The position numbers and the translations under genes are program-made. DNA of 64,000 nt from Diplosphaera chodatii (taxonomy: Eukaryota > Chlorophyta > Trebouxiophyceae > Prasiolales > Stichococcaceae): positions 682,001-746,000 of the forward strand of contig JAALGY010000023.1 in NCBI GenBank assembly GCA_032358165.1, given 5' to 3'. Under the pieces are notes generated by a model, which made no database searches, was not told the origin of the DNA, and was given only the letters and a program-made list of their open reading frames with translations. Of this stretch, positions 12,520 through 23,587 are shown in pieces (the first letter of the stretch is position 1; the number at the start of each line of letters is the position of its first letter).

Positions 12520-13002
12520 GGCTGCAAAGCTGTCACAGCCGACTCAACGATCCGCCTGCAGAGCGAAGCCAACCACTATGATGCCTCCAGTTCCCTGTGC
12601 AGCACCGACACAACAGTCGAGGCAACGGAGGGTATGCATGGCAACAGGGTAGACAAGCTTTGACAAGGTGCACACCTGGACTGCCGACTGCCCGCCGGTT
12701 GCCGCAGCTGCGGGCCCTTGCGTTGTGTGGAGCTGATGTGTCACAGCGCAACTCACGCAACGTCGCTTTACAGCGTCCTACTTGATCGAGATGAGGTATC
12801 CTGCCCCACAGGACAGGCAGCTTGTCGAAAGGCTGGCTTCGTTGTCAGGATGGAAGCAGTCGGTGACCTTGGAAGCTGCATGAGTGCACTGGGTATATGT
12901 GTCAGTATATGCAGGTGCAGTGTGCATAGCGAGCGAGCCAACCACGACCCAGCCCGCGAACGGTGCCAAGGACACTCACCGAGCACAAAGGACAGTGCAA
13001 CC
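12520..13002. promoter_or_regulatory. Divergent spacer between two aldehyde dehydrogenase genes
   Basis: A 483-base interval between the start codons of the leftward and rightward intron-rich aldehyde dehydrogenase genes. By position it is a shared or back-to-back promoter region. No coding exon with supporting similarity was found, and no TATA element is obvious. Confidence 0.45.
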
Positions 13003-16000
13003 ATGGTGCAGGCGCAAAACGGGTGCGTGGGCTGATGCGGCTGCTGCCGTCAGCACCTTGTCGCGCACCAGAATCAAGGGCTCACTCCGACACCATACAT
13101 CCTGTGCCAATGCGGCACTGCGGCAATTCAAGAACAATGTTTGCTTTCTTGTGGAATATGCAGCGCATTTTCGCACTCGCGCAGCTTTCGAATGTCTGAC
13201 ATGTGTCGTACACCTGCAAATCAGTCTGTGCGTCCCTGTGCTGGACCCTTCCAGGCAGAAGGCCTGGAGCAAGGAGGAAATCCTCAAGAACGTCAGGACA
13301 GGGGTAAGGCAGCTGTCGCGCACGGCCTTCCGTTTTGACATGTCAGCAGCTCCTGATCAAGCAACCCTCCAACAAGAGTGCATCGGGATGACACAGCCAG
13401 TGTGCCGTGGCGCAGCTGCTCATTGACGGCAAGTTCGTGCCGAGCAAGTCCGGCAAGACGTTCAAGACCATCAACCCGGTGGTGCGACTGCTGTGCTGCC
13501 TGCCAGAGTGTGCAACCCCCATGCATGCTGCCCTGCCTTCTTGCCCTCCGATATCTCGGCGATGATCGACTCGTCCTGAGTCCAGGGCAGATCGGCAGTG
13601 CGCTATCTTACAGCTCCTCTGGCGCCGATGCTGGGTGTAATAGGCGACAAGGCCGATGTCGACGCTGCGGTTGCCGCCGCGCGCACGGCATTCGACAAGG
13701 GTCCCTGGCCCCGCATGTGCGCAGAGGCGCTTCTTACCGCGTGGTCACCTGTTACAATCGCATTAGACGTATGTATCACGCCGGGCCCATCGGCGTGCGG
13801 CATATGTCGTCCGATAAGGGTCCGGCCCTGGTGTCATGAGGCTCCGCAGTGATGGCGCCTCCGAATGGCTTGCTATCACTTGTGCAGGACCGGCGCACAG
13901 CGGGCGCGCGTCATCAACAAGTTCGCCGACCTGCTGGAGGCGAACCTCGAGGAGCTGGCCCACCTGGAGACGCTGGTGACCCTTCTCACACTGCCAACAG
14001 TTCCCTCCCTTTTCCCTCGCGAACTTCGTGCGAACACCAGCGGGCTACACCAGAGCCTGGCCTACAAAGACTGCACTGATAAGCTACAACGACAGGTGGT
14101 CGAGTATCGTGCAGGACAATGGCAAGCCGCTGGCGATGGCGCGTGCGATCGACATCCCGGTGTCAGTGAAGCACTTCCGCTACTTTGCCGGCTGGGCGGA
14201 CAAGGTTACCGGGCGCACCATCCCGCTGGACGGCATGATGTTCGGCTACACCCTGCGCGAGCCGATCGGTGTTATTGGCGCCGTCATACCGTACGCCTCT
14301 CACATCCTCCGCTGTAAAATGGTTTTTGCACAGCAGCCCTGGCACCTCCTGTGACCGAAATGCCATGTACATAGCTGGAACACCGGAGACGCAAGTCATG
14401 GAGCGCAGGTGGAACTTCCCGGCGCTCATGCTCACAATGAAGGTGGCGTCGTCGCTGGCTACCGGCAATACCCTGGTTGTGAAGGTGCGGATGCAGCTGC
14501 GCCAGACTCTGCATGCAGTTTGTACCCGTTGAGTGCAGCCCGCGGTCACAGTCAGCACCATGCGGATTTTCGTGCCACATGGTACCCTTGCTGTGGCTGG
14601 CCATCCCTGCTTGTGCTGTGACCTGCCGCACCTGCCTCATGCAGGTGGCGGAGCAGACTCCGTTGACGGCCGCGAGGTATGGTGAGCTGGCGCTGGATGC
14701 TGGTCTGCCGCCCGGCGTGCTCAACATCATACAGGGTGCGGCGCCCAGCTGTTCTCAGCCAACTGTGATGCAGACTGGCATCAGGAGGCTAGGACCCAGG
14801 CAGTTCTCGCATCCTGTGCATGCATCCAAGCACACTAACAAAGCAGAGCAGACGGTGGATGAAGTTTGCTGAGCTCACATTGCACAGGCTACGGACCGAC
14901 GGCGGGTGCAGCTCTCGTCAATCACCCCGACGTGGACAAGGTGGGAGTGCGACGCAAGCAGTGCAAAACAACTTTACTGCAATCCCGATCATACCCATGG
15001 CCCGGCAACAGGCTGCAGCCATGCAGGTCTGCAGTGACTCTGCCACACGTGATGTGTGTACGTCACTTAGAGGCCCTGGTGCCATGGCTCCCATTGATCG
15101 GGGAGGCTTGCTTGCATCTCATAGTTTTGTTGGGTCGCAGATCTCGTTCACGGGCAGCACGGAGGTGGGCCGCATCGTCGGCGCCGCAGCCGGCAACAAC
15201 ATCAAGCCCGTCACCCTGGAGCTGGGCGGCAAGAGCGCCGCCATCGTGTGGAAGGACGTCGACGTGGGGCAGGTGCTGCTCGCATTATGATGCATGCTGC
15301 TGGAATGAGCAGCCCTGCTGCCTGCCGGTGCCATCTCGGCAGGCACTGCTTCTGGCAGTGACGTGGTGGTCGGCGGGGCAGCTGCGCCCTAGGCGTGGCA
15401 TGCCAAAGCTGTTTCGTGTGCTCATATCTTCTGGAGTCGTACATTGAAGTGCAACAGAATCATCTAATGGCATGGCCAGCCGGTATCTACCTGCCAGTTC
15501 AGGCGGCGGAGGCGGCTTTCATTGCGCTGCAGTTCAATATGGGGCAGTGCTGCACCGCAGGCAGCCGCACCTTCGTGCACGAAGGTGGGCAGCACCGCCT
15601 GACCCCTCACACACTGCTGTGTGCACTCCATCCATTCTGAAATGCATATTTTAACCACCCCAGCCAGACATGCTTTTGCATGCTTAGATGTTTACGATGA
15701 GTTCGTGGAGAGGACTGTCGAGCTGGCCAAGAAGCGCACTGTCGGCGACCCCTTTGCTGGCACATACGACCAGGGGCCCCAGGTGTTTGGGCAACCTGCC
15801 CATGGTTACTGACAAGTGGTGGATGCCTGCGGCACCTGACAGATCAATACTCGAATTGTGAACTCCAGACATCCGCACACAGGTCGATGCAGAGCAGTTT
15901 GACAAGATCATGAGCTACATCCATGCGGGCAAGGAGGCGGGCGCCACCCTGAAGCACGGTGCGCATGTCCAGGGCCAGTGGGTGCCATTCACAGCGCTGC

Positions 16001-17080
16001 CAACAGCACTGCCTCCCATCTGTGCGGACCATACGTACGTGCTGCCTCAGGTGGCAAGCGTGTGGGCAACAAAGGGTACTTCATCGAGCCAACGGTCTTT
16101 GCTGATGTCAAGGTGCGCCATTCTCCAGCCTGCATGGTGGGAAGGTCCTGCAGCATATCATGTGGATGTGGAGAAGCTTTGGTTGCTGCCTTGATAGATT
16201 GGTAGCAAAGGGTTTATTCTAAATGTCGTCGTGGGCAAGTGCAGGACGACATGACGATTGCCATGGACGAGATCTTTGGGCCTGTGCAAGCCATTTTGAA
16301 GTACAAGACCCTTGCCGAGGTAGGCGCTTCAGCTTGCAGACGTATATGCCCAGTTGGCAATTGCAGCAATCCGCCCACGCACATTGTGAAGTCTCTTCAG
16401 CGATGGTGTCAAGTTGTGACTCCAGGTTGTTTATTTACCGGCCTGTTACCAGGTGTGGTGTGTGGTGCAGGTACTGGAGCGCGCCAACAAGAGTGACTAC
16501 GGCCTGGCTGCTGGCATTTGGGCCAAGGGTGGGCGGCTTCTTGGCCACCCTGCAGCTGTGGTGTCAGCACCAGCTTGCGTTGTACACTGACATGACCACT
16601 GTGCCTGCGCATGCAGATGTGTCCGTGATCAACACCCTCTCGCGGGGTCTCAAGGCTGGCACGGTCTGGGTGAGCATTGCTGCATCCTGCGCAGCATGGT
16701 GAGATGCTGCATGGTTGTGGCGCTGAGCGCGCTGGCATTGCGTACCAACAGTCTGACACTGTCGCTACCTTCTGCTCCTCCTGAAGTGCAACTGCTACAA
16801 CATCGTGGATGCTGCGATGCCCTTCGGCGGCTACAAGGCCTCAGGTGTGGGCCGCGACTCGAGCGAGGAGGCACTGCACGCTTGCACCCAGGTCAAGGTG
16901 ATCGTCCGGGCTCTCGGTAGTATTGATTTGTGCAGCAGCTGCAGCGCAACCGTTCTGCCACGAACAGCCGCAATCTGGTGCCAACCTCGAGAGCTGCAAA
17001 GCCTTCTCTGCTGAGTGCTTAGGCCGCCATGAAACGCGCAGGCAGTGTACCAGAAGCTGGAAGAATCAGCATGGCTGTAA
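13003..17080 (+). CDS. Aldehyde dehydrogenase (ALDH2-like), 19-exon copy with a partly inverted exon 4
   Basis: Nearly full ALDH2-family protein, close to the intronless copy downstream. Exons: 13003-13022, 13255-13303, 13416-13481, exon 4 ending 13716, 13888-13975, 14115-14290, 14409-14484, 14645-14735, 14888-14940, 15141-15272, 15503-15584, 15688-15782, 15883-15958, 16051-16112, 16245-16319, 16471-16528, 16617-16669, 16787-16897 and 17042-17080. It begins MVQAQNG like its neighbour. It keeps [17 protein letters not shown] (Glu), [12 protein letters not shown] (Cys), EIFGPVQ and [13 protein letters not shown], and ends EESAWL. The first 11 codons of exon 4 (DES to SEG) are not on the plus strand: they lie inverted at 13575-13543 with their own CAG acceptor, while the rest of the exon resumes at 13643. 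As written, the gene cannot give a full-length protein. Every other exon and splice site looks intact, so the change is recent or an assembly fault. Confidence 0.85.
13543..13645. other. About 100-bp micro-inversion inside aldehyde dehydrogenase exon 4
   Basis: On the minus strand, 13578-13543 reads a splice acceptor CAG followed by codons for [11 protein letters not shown]. On the plus strand, from 13643, the codons [14 protein letters not shown] follow. Turning the interval over gives one continuous exon matching the intronless copy. The ends carry a 3-base inverted match (GCC at 13543-13545, GGC at 13643-13645). The inverted piece also includes the 3' end of the preceding intron. Confidence 0.8.
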
Positions 17081-18028
17081 GGGTGCCACATGTATGCGAC
17101 CAAAGCCCATTGGCAGATCAGATGGAGCTGGCGGGACTCAAGTGTGCGGCACTGGACGGCTGCAGCGGAACGCTGATTTCTGCAAGTCCGTGATTATGCT
17201 GCTGGTAGCGGATCTGCTCTCTTGACGGCGACTAGTACTTCCCAGCACCTGGCGACAACTGAATGCTGATCATTGACACTGACACATGAAGTTCAAAACA
17301 ACTCGGCAGCTCGTGTTGATTGTGATGATGCCCACTGTACCGGGCTTCGCTACCCCACCAGACTGATGTTCCAACTGATAGTTGCGTACTCTAGTGCCCC
17401 ACCAGCTAAGGGTGTGTGTGCATAGAGACAGTCTTCATGCGCATTGCCAGCTGATTCGCACATGATCTGACGCAGCAGAGCCCCGTAACCAGCATCTCAC
17501 CGATGTATGCCGGCGGTGCTCACCTGTCATGCCACCATGGCTATCAGACTCCGCCAGCAGCCTAGCTGCCTGTCCTGACAAGAGCAAGACATGCTGTTGC
17601 CCCGGAGTTCTATGAAGCCCCTCAGCATGGTCCAGGCCCTAAAGGGTACAGACGTTCTTACAGGACCAGCAGTGGGTGCATACATGCACATGCACATGCA
17701 GATAGGTATTCAGTTGTGCTGCCACCGATTGCTGCTGCGGCGGCCGCAGGGGCGAGGCTGAATGATAGCGCGAATGCATCATGGTTGAGCAGCGCCCATT
17801 TGTACCGCAGGTGGCGCCTCCTGTTGATGCCTGCTGAACACCGTGCCGCAGAGCCAGCTCCCTTCATCTTGTCACGCTACTTCCAGTATTACTCAGAAGC
17901 ACATGGAAGCTGCTTCCTCGGATATTCATGTTGTATCGCAGGTGCAGTAGCGGACGCGGTGCTGTAACACGCGACGGACTGTGTGAAACACTTGAAGTTG
18001 GCGAAGGAATCAGCTGAACGTCGCAACC
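17081..18028. other. Intergenic region between two tandem aldehyde dehydrogenase genes
   Basis: A 948-base interval holding the 3' flank of the intron-rich copy and the promoter and 5' UTR of the intronless copy. No coding exon was supported. No poly(A) tract or obvious direct repeat flanks the intronless gene. A CATG/CA-rich patch lies at 17680-17700. Confidence 0.5.
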
Positions 18029-19534
18029 ATGGTGCAGGCGCAGAACGGGCAGAAGACCTGGAGCAAGGATGACATTCTGAAGAACGTCAAAACCGGGCTG
18101 CTCATCGATGGCAAGTTCGTGCCCAGCAAGTCCGGCAAGACCTTCAAGACCATCAACCCCGTGGATGAGTCGGTCATCACCGAAATGTCGGAGGGCGACA
18201 AGGCCGATGTGGATGCTGCGGTAGCTGCCGCTCGGAAGGCCTTTGACGAGGGCCCATGGCCTCGCATGACCGGCGCTCAGCGGGCACGCATCATCAACAA
18301 GTTTGCCGACCTGCTGGAGGCGAACCTGGAGGAGCTGGCCCAGCTGGAGACGCTGGACAATGGCAAGCCGCTGGCGGTGGCGCGGGCGGCCGACATCCCG
18401 CTGTCGGTCGCGCACTTCCGCTACTTTGCCGGCTGGGCCGACAAGATCACCGGGCGCACCATCCCGCTCGATGGCATGATGTTCGGCTACACCCTGCGCG
18501 AGCCGATCGGTGTCGTTGGCGCTGTGATCCCGTGGAACTTCCCGGCGCTCATGCTGACCTGGAAGGTGGCCCCGGCGCTGGCGACCGGCAACGCCATCGT
18601 GGTGAAGGTGGCGGAGCAGACTCCGCTGACGGCGTCGAGGTATGGTGAGCTGGCGCTGGAGGCCGGCATCCCGCCCGGCGTGCTCAACGTCATACAGGGC
18701 TATGGCCCCACGGCCGGTGCATCCCTCGTCAACCACCCTGATGTGGACAAGATCTCGTTCACGGGCAGCACAGAGGTGGGCCGCATCATTGGCGCCGCCG
18801 CCGGCAAGAACATCAAGCCCGTCACCCTGGAGCTGGGCGGCAAGTCCGCCGCCATCGTGTGGAAGGACGTCGACGTTGCAGAGGCGGCGGAGGCGGCCTT
18901 CATTGCGCTGCAGTTCAACATGGGGCAGTGCTGCGCCGCCGGCAGCCGCACGTTCGTGCACGAGGACATCTATGATGAGTTCGTGGAGAAGACCGTGGAG
19001 CTGGCCAAGAAGCGCACCGTCGGCGACCCCTTTGCTGGGAAGTACGACCAGGGGCCCCAGGTTGACGCAGAGCAGTTTGACAAGATTATGAGCTACATCC
19101 ATGCTGGCAAGGAGGCAGGCGCCACCCTGAAGCACGGAGGTAACCGTGTGGGTGATAAGGGCTACTTTATTGAGCCAACTGTGTTTGCTGACGTCAAGGA
19201 CGACATGAAGATTGCCATGGAGGAGATCTTCGGGCCGGTGCAAGTCATCCTGAAGTACAAGACCATCGAAGAGGTGCTGGAGCGCGCCAACAAGAACGAG
19301 TACGGACTGGCTGCCGGTGTGTGGGCCAAGGATATCGCAGTGATCAACACCGTCTCGCGGGGCCTGAAGGCCGGCACAGTCTGGTGCAACTGCTACAACG
19401 TGTACGACGCCGCGATGCCGTTCGGCGGCTACAAGGCCTCGGGCGTCGGCCGCGACAAGGGCGAGGAGGCGCTGCACAACTTCACCCAGACCAAGGCTGT
19501 CTACCAGAAGCTGGAGCAAACGGCTTGGCTGTAG
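18029..19534 (+). CDS. Aldehyde dehydrogenase (ALDH2-like), intronless copy
   Basis: One uninterrupted frame of 501 residues, the normal length for cytosolic ALDH1/ALDH2 proteins. It oxidises aldehydes to acids with NAD(P)+. There is no transit-peptide-like start (MVQAQNGQKTWSKDD), so a cytosolic location is inferred. Seen in order: PWN near 169 (oxyanion Asn), the coenzyme motif FTGSTEVG at 244-251, LELGG with catalytic Glu268, GQCCAAGS with catalytic Cys302, EEIFGPV near 400 and [13 protein letters not shown] near 465. It follows the intron-rich paralogue in the same orientation, encodes nearly the same protein and lacks all of its introns. In this intron-dense neighbourhood an intronless 1.5-kb gene suggests origin through a processed transcript or cDNA. 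It is probably the functional member of the pair. A long open frame on the opposite strand is a codon-bias artefact. Confidence 0.96.
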   Translation: MVQAQNGQKTWSKDDILKNVKTGLLIDGKFVPSKSGKTFKTINPVDESVITEMSEGDKADVDAAVAAARKAFDEGPWPRMTGAQRARIINKFADLLEANLEELAQLETLDNGKPLAVARAADIPLSVAHFRYFAGWADKITGRTIPLDGMMFGYTLREPIGVVGAVIPWNFPALMLTWKVAPALATGNAIVVKVAEQTPLTASRYGELALEAGIPPGVLNVIQGYGPTAGASLVNHPDVDKISFTGSTEVGRIIGAAAGKNIKPVTLELGGKSAAIVWKDVDVAEAAEAAFIALQFNMGQCCAAGSRTFVHEDIYDEFVEKTVELAKKRTVGDPFAGKYDQGPQVDAEQFDKIMSYIHAGKEAGATLKHGGNRVGDKGYFIEPTVFADVKDDMKIAMEEIFGPVQVILKYKTIEEVLERANKNEYGLAAGVWAKDIAVINTVSRGLKAGTVWCNCYNVYDAAMPFGGYKASGVGRDKGEEALHNFTQTKAVYQKLEQTAWL

Positions 19535-19989
19535 AAGCACATGCGTTGTGAGATGTGCTGAAGGCGATTGGTATCATTGAGGTGTGACATCCGGTGGTGG
19601 GAGGCACTGCAACCAAGCGGCATGGGACGACAGTACGCTAGCAGCATGCTGGTTTCAGCAAGCCTGTGATTTGTATCTAACTGTCGCTATCCTTCCTGAT
19701 GGCGACCAGCTACTCGTTACAGAATCACTATGTAGCTGATGTACAGCAAGTTTGTTTGAAGTCTTTCCTTAGTGCTGATGCATCGTCAACTGAACTTGCG
19801 AATCACGCATGGCGCCTGTGTGTTGCACATGAGCTCATCTCATGAGCCTGGCACACATATGTCACTGATGTTGCAGCGGTAGCCTGCTGTCAGCCCTGTG
19901 CAATCTGTCAACCTTGACAGTGGCACACCACCAGACTATACTGTCACCTCCACGGCCTCAGCAGCACAGATGCACGCTGAGCCACACAC
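19535..19989. other. Convergent intergenic region
   Basis: The 3' flanks of the intronless aldehyde dehydrogenase gene and of ispF. No coding exon, repeat or RNA gene was recognised. Confidence 0.5.
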
Positions 19990-21343
19990 TCATGCATCGC
20001 GGATCAGCAGCACCACGGTATGGCAGGCGATGCTGCGGTTCTCCCCCAGGCTGTCCACCTTTTCATGCGTCTTGGCTTTGAGGTTGATGGCGGAGGGGTG
20101 CGCCCCCAGCAGCACGCACAAATTGTCGCGGATGCGGTCCTTGACGGGCGACAGCTTTGGCCGCTGCACAGCAGAACATTGGCGATTACGTCAACAACCT
20201 TGTTACAGTGTTAGTGTCCATCACGACGATTGCAGACATGACATGAGCCACACACAACTAGGAGCAGGCCTGCAGTCAGTCCTGCTAAGGTGTTTGTCCA
20301 CCTCGGCAATGATGGTGGCATCCAGATTGCCAAGCGAGTAGCCCTTTTCCCGCATGAGCCGCATCGCCTCCCTGACGAACACGTCCGAGTTGGCACCCTA
20401 CACATCAGCGTGCGCCACATAACCACCATCTCTGCAGACTACTTGGCGCTGCACTCGCTATGCTGCTGCCATAGCAGCAGGATGCAAGGCCCAGCAGGAT
20501 GCAAGGCTGCCTATTCTCGCCATGCCAGAAATTTAGCAATCTTCTCCCATGCACAGCACCTTCTGGCATGTTTCCAATTCAACACCTCAAATGCTGCGCT
20601 GATGTGACATCGCAGACAATAGCAATATCTGGTCACCACGAAAAGCTTTTGCTCCACTGACCTTCCACTTCGGGTCGCTGTCTGGGAACAGCTGGCCAAT
20701 ATCGGGTAGCGACAGCGCTCCCAGCAGCGCGTCCGTGATGCAATGCAGCAGCACGTCGCCGTCCGAGTGTGCCACGCAGCCCCGCGTGTGCGGCACGTCA
20801 ATGCCTCCAATGATTAGCGGGTACCTGGAACAGCAAAGCTGTTACCTGGAACAGAATTGCTGACTCTGCCACCACGCTACTGCTGCCGACAGAGCATCAT
20901 GGCAAGATCGCGAGCAACAGGCCGCGAGAAGAGGCACTGTCTCTGAAAGTGTATGGTGGACGTCTATGGCACCTCACCCCTCTTCAAGACGGTGCAGATC
21001 AAAGCCATGTCCGATGCGGAAAGGTAGCTGCGGCGCTGCTACGTCTGAAGATGCCGGGTCTGCAGCAACCGCTGCCATCACGCCTCGGCCACGGGACTGT
21101 GCGACAAACTGTATATGAGCGCTGATGAACCCCGAGGACCTGCGGCAAACGGCATACTGAGTCGCAGGGTCCAACTTGCCACAGCGGCATCGCCGAACAT
21201 GCTCCAGCACCATCAGGGTGTGCAGCAGCGTGCCTTGGAGCAGGCGCAAGACTGCTGCTGATCTGCGCTCTGGCTGACCTTACAGGTAGCCTGCTCGTGA
21301 ACGGCCGTGCCTGCAGCATAGGGGCAGTATGGGTGCGCGCCAT
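19990..21343 (-). CDS. ispF: 2-C-methyl-D-erythritol 2,4-cyclodiphosphate synthase, plastid
   Basis: Fifth enzyme of the plastid MEP isoprenoid pathway; it cyclises CDP-ME 2-phosphate to MEcPP and CMP. Core exons: 21156-20978, 20824-20662, 20397-20302 and 20163-19990. A first exon at 21343-21284 ([20 protein letters not shown]) with donor GTAAGG splices in phase and gives a 223-residue protein with a basic, Ser/Thr-containing transit peptide. This first join is my inference. The mature part starts at [11 protein letters not shown] (metal-binding Asp and His). Next come the HSDGDVLLH loop, [18 protein letters not shown], the substrate loop GANSDVF, and the C-terminal segment with [24 protein letters not shown] and the stop after LLIRDA. 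Length and order match the family. The acceptor before exon 3 is duplicated nearby (20824-20853). Confidence 0.94.
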
Positions 21344-22018
21344 CTCAGGCAGCAAGAATTACTCCATATACTGCGCAGGACGTATTCAACTCCTTTATAC
21401 GTCCACTCCTGTGAGTGTTATGAGGCCACCTGACGCCAGCACAGCCCTCTCAACGGGGCACTGGTGGTCCCATGCTCGAGCTGCATGCACCCATCCATGC
21501 AAACAGCTTGTCTGGGATTCAGCCCACGCAAGCCCTTCTGATCAGCTGAGCAGCACGTGGATATGCGGGCTTGATGTTGGCCACACAGATATGCGATGAG
21601 CGTGGGACGCTGCAAGCTCACGTCTGTGCTGTTCACCAGCCCACGTGTGAATGAACATCAGGTGGCATCTTGATCTTGCGCAGCTGAGCTGGCTTCTAAT
21701 GTTGCTGCACCATGCATGCAGCAGTGCAGCACCTGTCATCTGCCCGCAAATGATCAACATGCGAGGAGCCATTCCATTACATCATGAACACTTTCCCGCA
21801 TGATGTGCAGCCCCGCGCCAATACTGTGCAAGCTTCAACAGCTAGCAGCGCTCGCACAGCACTCACTTCCAAAAATGCTGCCCTTGACATTGGTTCTCTT
21901 GCCCGCTGAAAGCATCTGGACGTCTGTACACAAAATTTAGTCCCAAAGCTCAAACCAGGCAACCTCTCAGCCCTCACATATGATACACTACGCACGTGCC
22001 ATGTACTGCCCAGGCCAA
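21344..22018. other. Intergenic: ispF promoter and RING gene 3' flank
   Basis: A 675-base interval between two leftward genes. It holds the promoter and 5' UTR of ispF and the 3' UTR of the RING-H2 gene. Nothing coding was supported on either strand. Confidence 0.5.
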
Positions 22019-23587
22019 TCAAGGCGCCTGTTCAAAGACGGGCGTCTTGCAGATGGGGCACGTCGACGAACGGCCCTGCTGCCGCAGCCACGGCTCCAGG
22101 CAGTCCTTATGGTACGTGTGGAAGCACGGCAGCGCTGAGATCTGCAAGCAACCGCATCGCACAAACACAGTGTCACCAAAGCGCAGGAGCTGCCATGGGG
22201 ATACCTGTAGACATGCAAGACACCGGCCTGGTGCAGACAAGGGTGCAACTGTCAAGGAAGGGCAGCTGCAGGCTGAACGTTGTGTTATGCAGAGGGTTAC
22301 AACCTGTGAGCCTTCCTCGAACTTATCGAGGCAGATGCTGCATGTGGGCGCCTCCACTACTGACGCCCCGCTGCCGCTGCGCTCGCCGCTGGCTCTGGGC
22401 CCCACGGCCGCACGGCTGCTGCTGCTGCCATTGCCACCATGGCGCTCCTGCAGCCTCTGGTGGTACGCGCTGCTGCTCCCGCTGCTGCCCTGCTGTGTCA
22501 TCACATAGTCGTCATTTGATGACAGGACGCTGGCGACGTCTTGACTTGAAAATCGGCAGCTGCAGCAGGATGGCCTGTGAAGCACCACGGGGGCGCTACA
22601 AGGGCCGTTCCTGCACTTCAGGCACATCATGCAGCTCATGTTTGCCTTCAATGCCGTTGACGATCCTGTATCTTACCTGCTTGGTGCTGGTGTACGAGTG
22701 GTGCGGCAGCGCGGCCAGCTGCTCCTCCGAGACCGGGGGTCCCCGCCCTGTGTTGTCGCGGTCCAGCGCCAGCAGCATCTGTAGAATACATGCAAGTCGC
22801 TCCCGCCGAAGCTAGCCCGAACGAGCGTGAACAGGAAACACGACCCAGATGTGCTTGCCAACAAGCCTACAAAGCTGTCGACGACAGCAACACGTGTTGA
22901 GCTGTTCTGCTCAGGGTCGAGAACGACGGACAGTGGTCTACTCACCTCATAGTCGGACTCGTCAAAGTCGCGGTCCATGAGGCCCAGCTGCAGGTTCAGC
23001 AGGTCGATGCCCGGTAGGCTGTCTGCGGCCTCCACCATGCCCATGTCTTCACCTGCAGATCACAGCTAGCAGGCTCACTCCAGGGAGCTGCTGGTGGCAT
23101 GCATCAGATCAGCACCTGCTCCTGGGTGTCCACGAAAACCCAGTGGGCAGCGTGAAACAATGCTGTACCCTGGAAGATCTGCGCGCCGTGCGAGCTGCTG
23201 AAGGTGAACACTATCGGGCCGCCACTGCGCAGCCGCCGCCGCAATGCCTGCTGCTGCCGAAGCAGCGCCAGCTCATCCTCTGGCGCATGCTCATGTTCCT
23301 GCTCCTGACATGCACAAGAGAAGCGGTTGGCACAGAGCTCGAAGCAACCCCTGCATGCGTGCTAGTGTCTGTTCGATTTACTGCGAGCACTTTAATGGCC
23401 ATATCGTGCATGCGTGCTGCGTCATGTGCTGCAGCACCAACACATCTGCATGCAGGGTATATAGCCAGCGATGCAAGCCTACCTGCTGCCTGTTGGCGTA
23501 ATGGTACCACTCGTAAGCCCGAAGCCCCAGCCAGCCGGCCACAAGGCCGGCGCTGAGGACGTTGGACACCACTTGCCCAAGCGCCAT
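22019..23587 (-). CDS. RING-H2 E3 ubiquitin ligase with N-terminal membrane segment
   Basis: Likely membrane-anchored E3 ligase that recruits an E2 through a C-terminal RING-H2. Exons: 23587-23483, 23304-23169, 23052-22946, 22778-22677, 22492-22304 and 22141-22019, all in phase. The ATG at 23587 begins MALGQVVSNVLSAGLVAGWL, a single hydrophobic helix of about 20 residues followed by RAYEWYHY. A Glu/Arg-rich stretch (EDELALLRQQQALRRRL) and an acidic region with DFDESDYE follow. A Ser/Gly linker leads to the RING. Zinc ligands seen: CSIC, then CFHTYH split by the last intron, then CLEPWL and CPIC. The His pair in the third and fourth ligand positions marks RING-H2. The start of exon 5 is inferred from phase. 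The substrate is unknown. The gene is head-to-head with the cysteine-knuckle protein gene. Confidence 0.87.

Noticed and set aside
17864..19540. A 558-codon open frame on the minus strand covering the intronless ALDH gene
   Set aside because: It is the antisense shadow of the real gene. GC-rich codon use removes stop codons from the opposite strand, and its translation resembles no protein.
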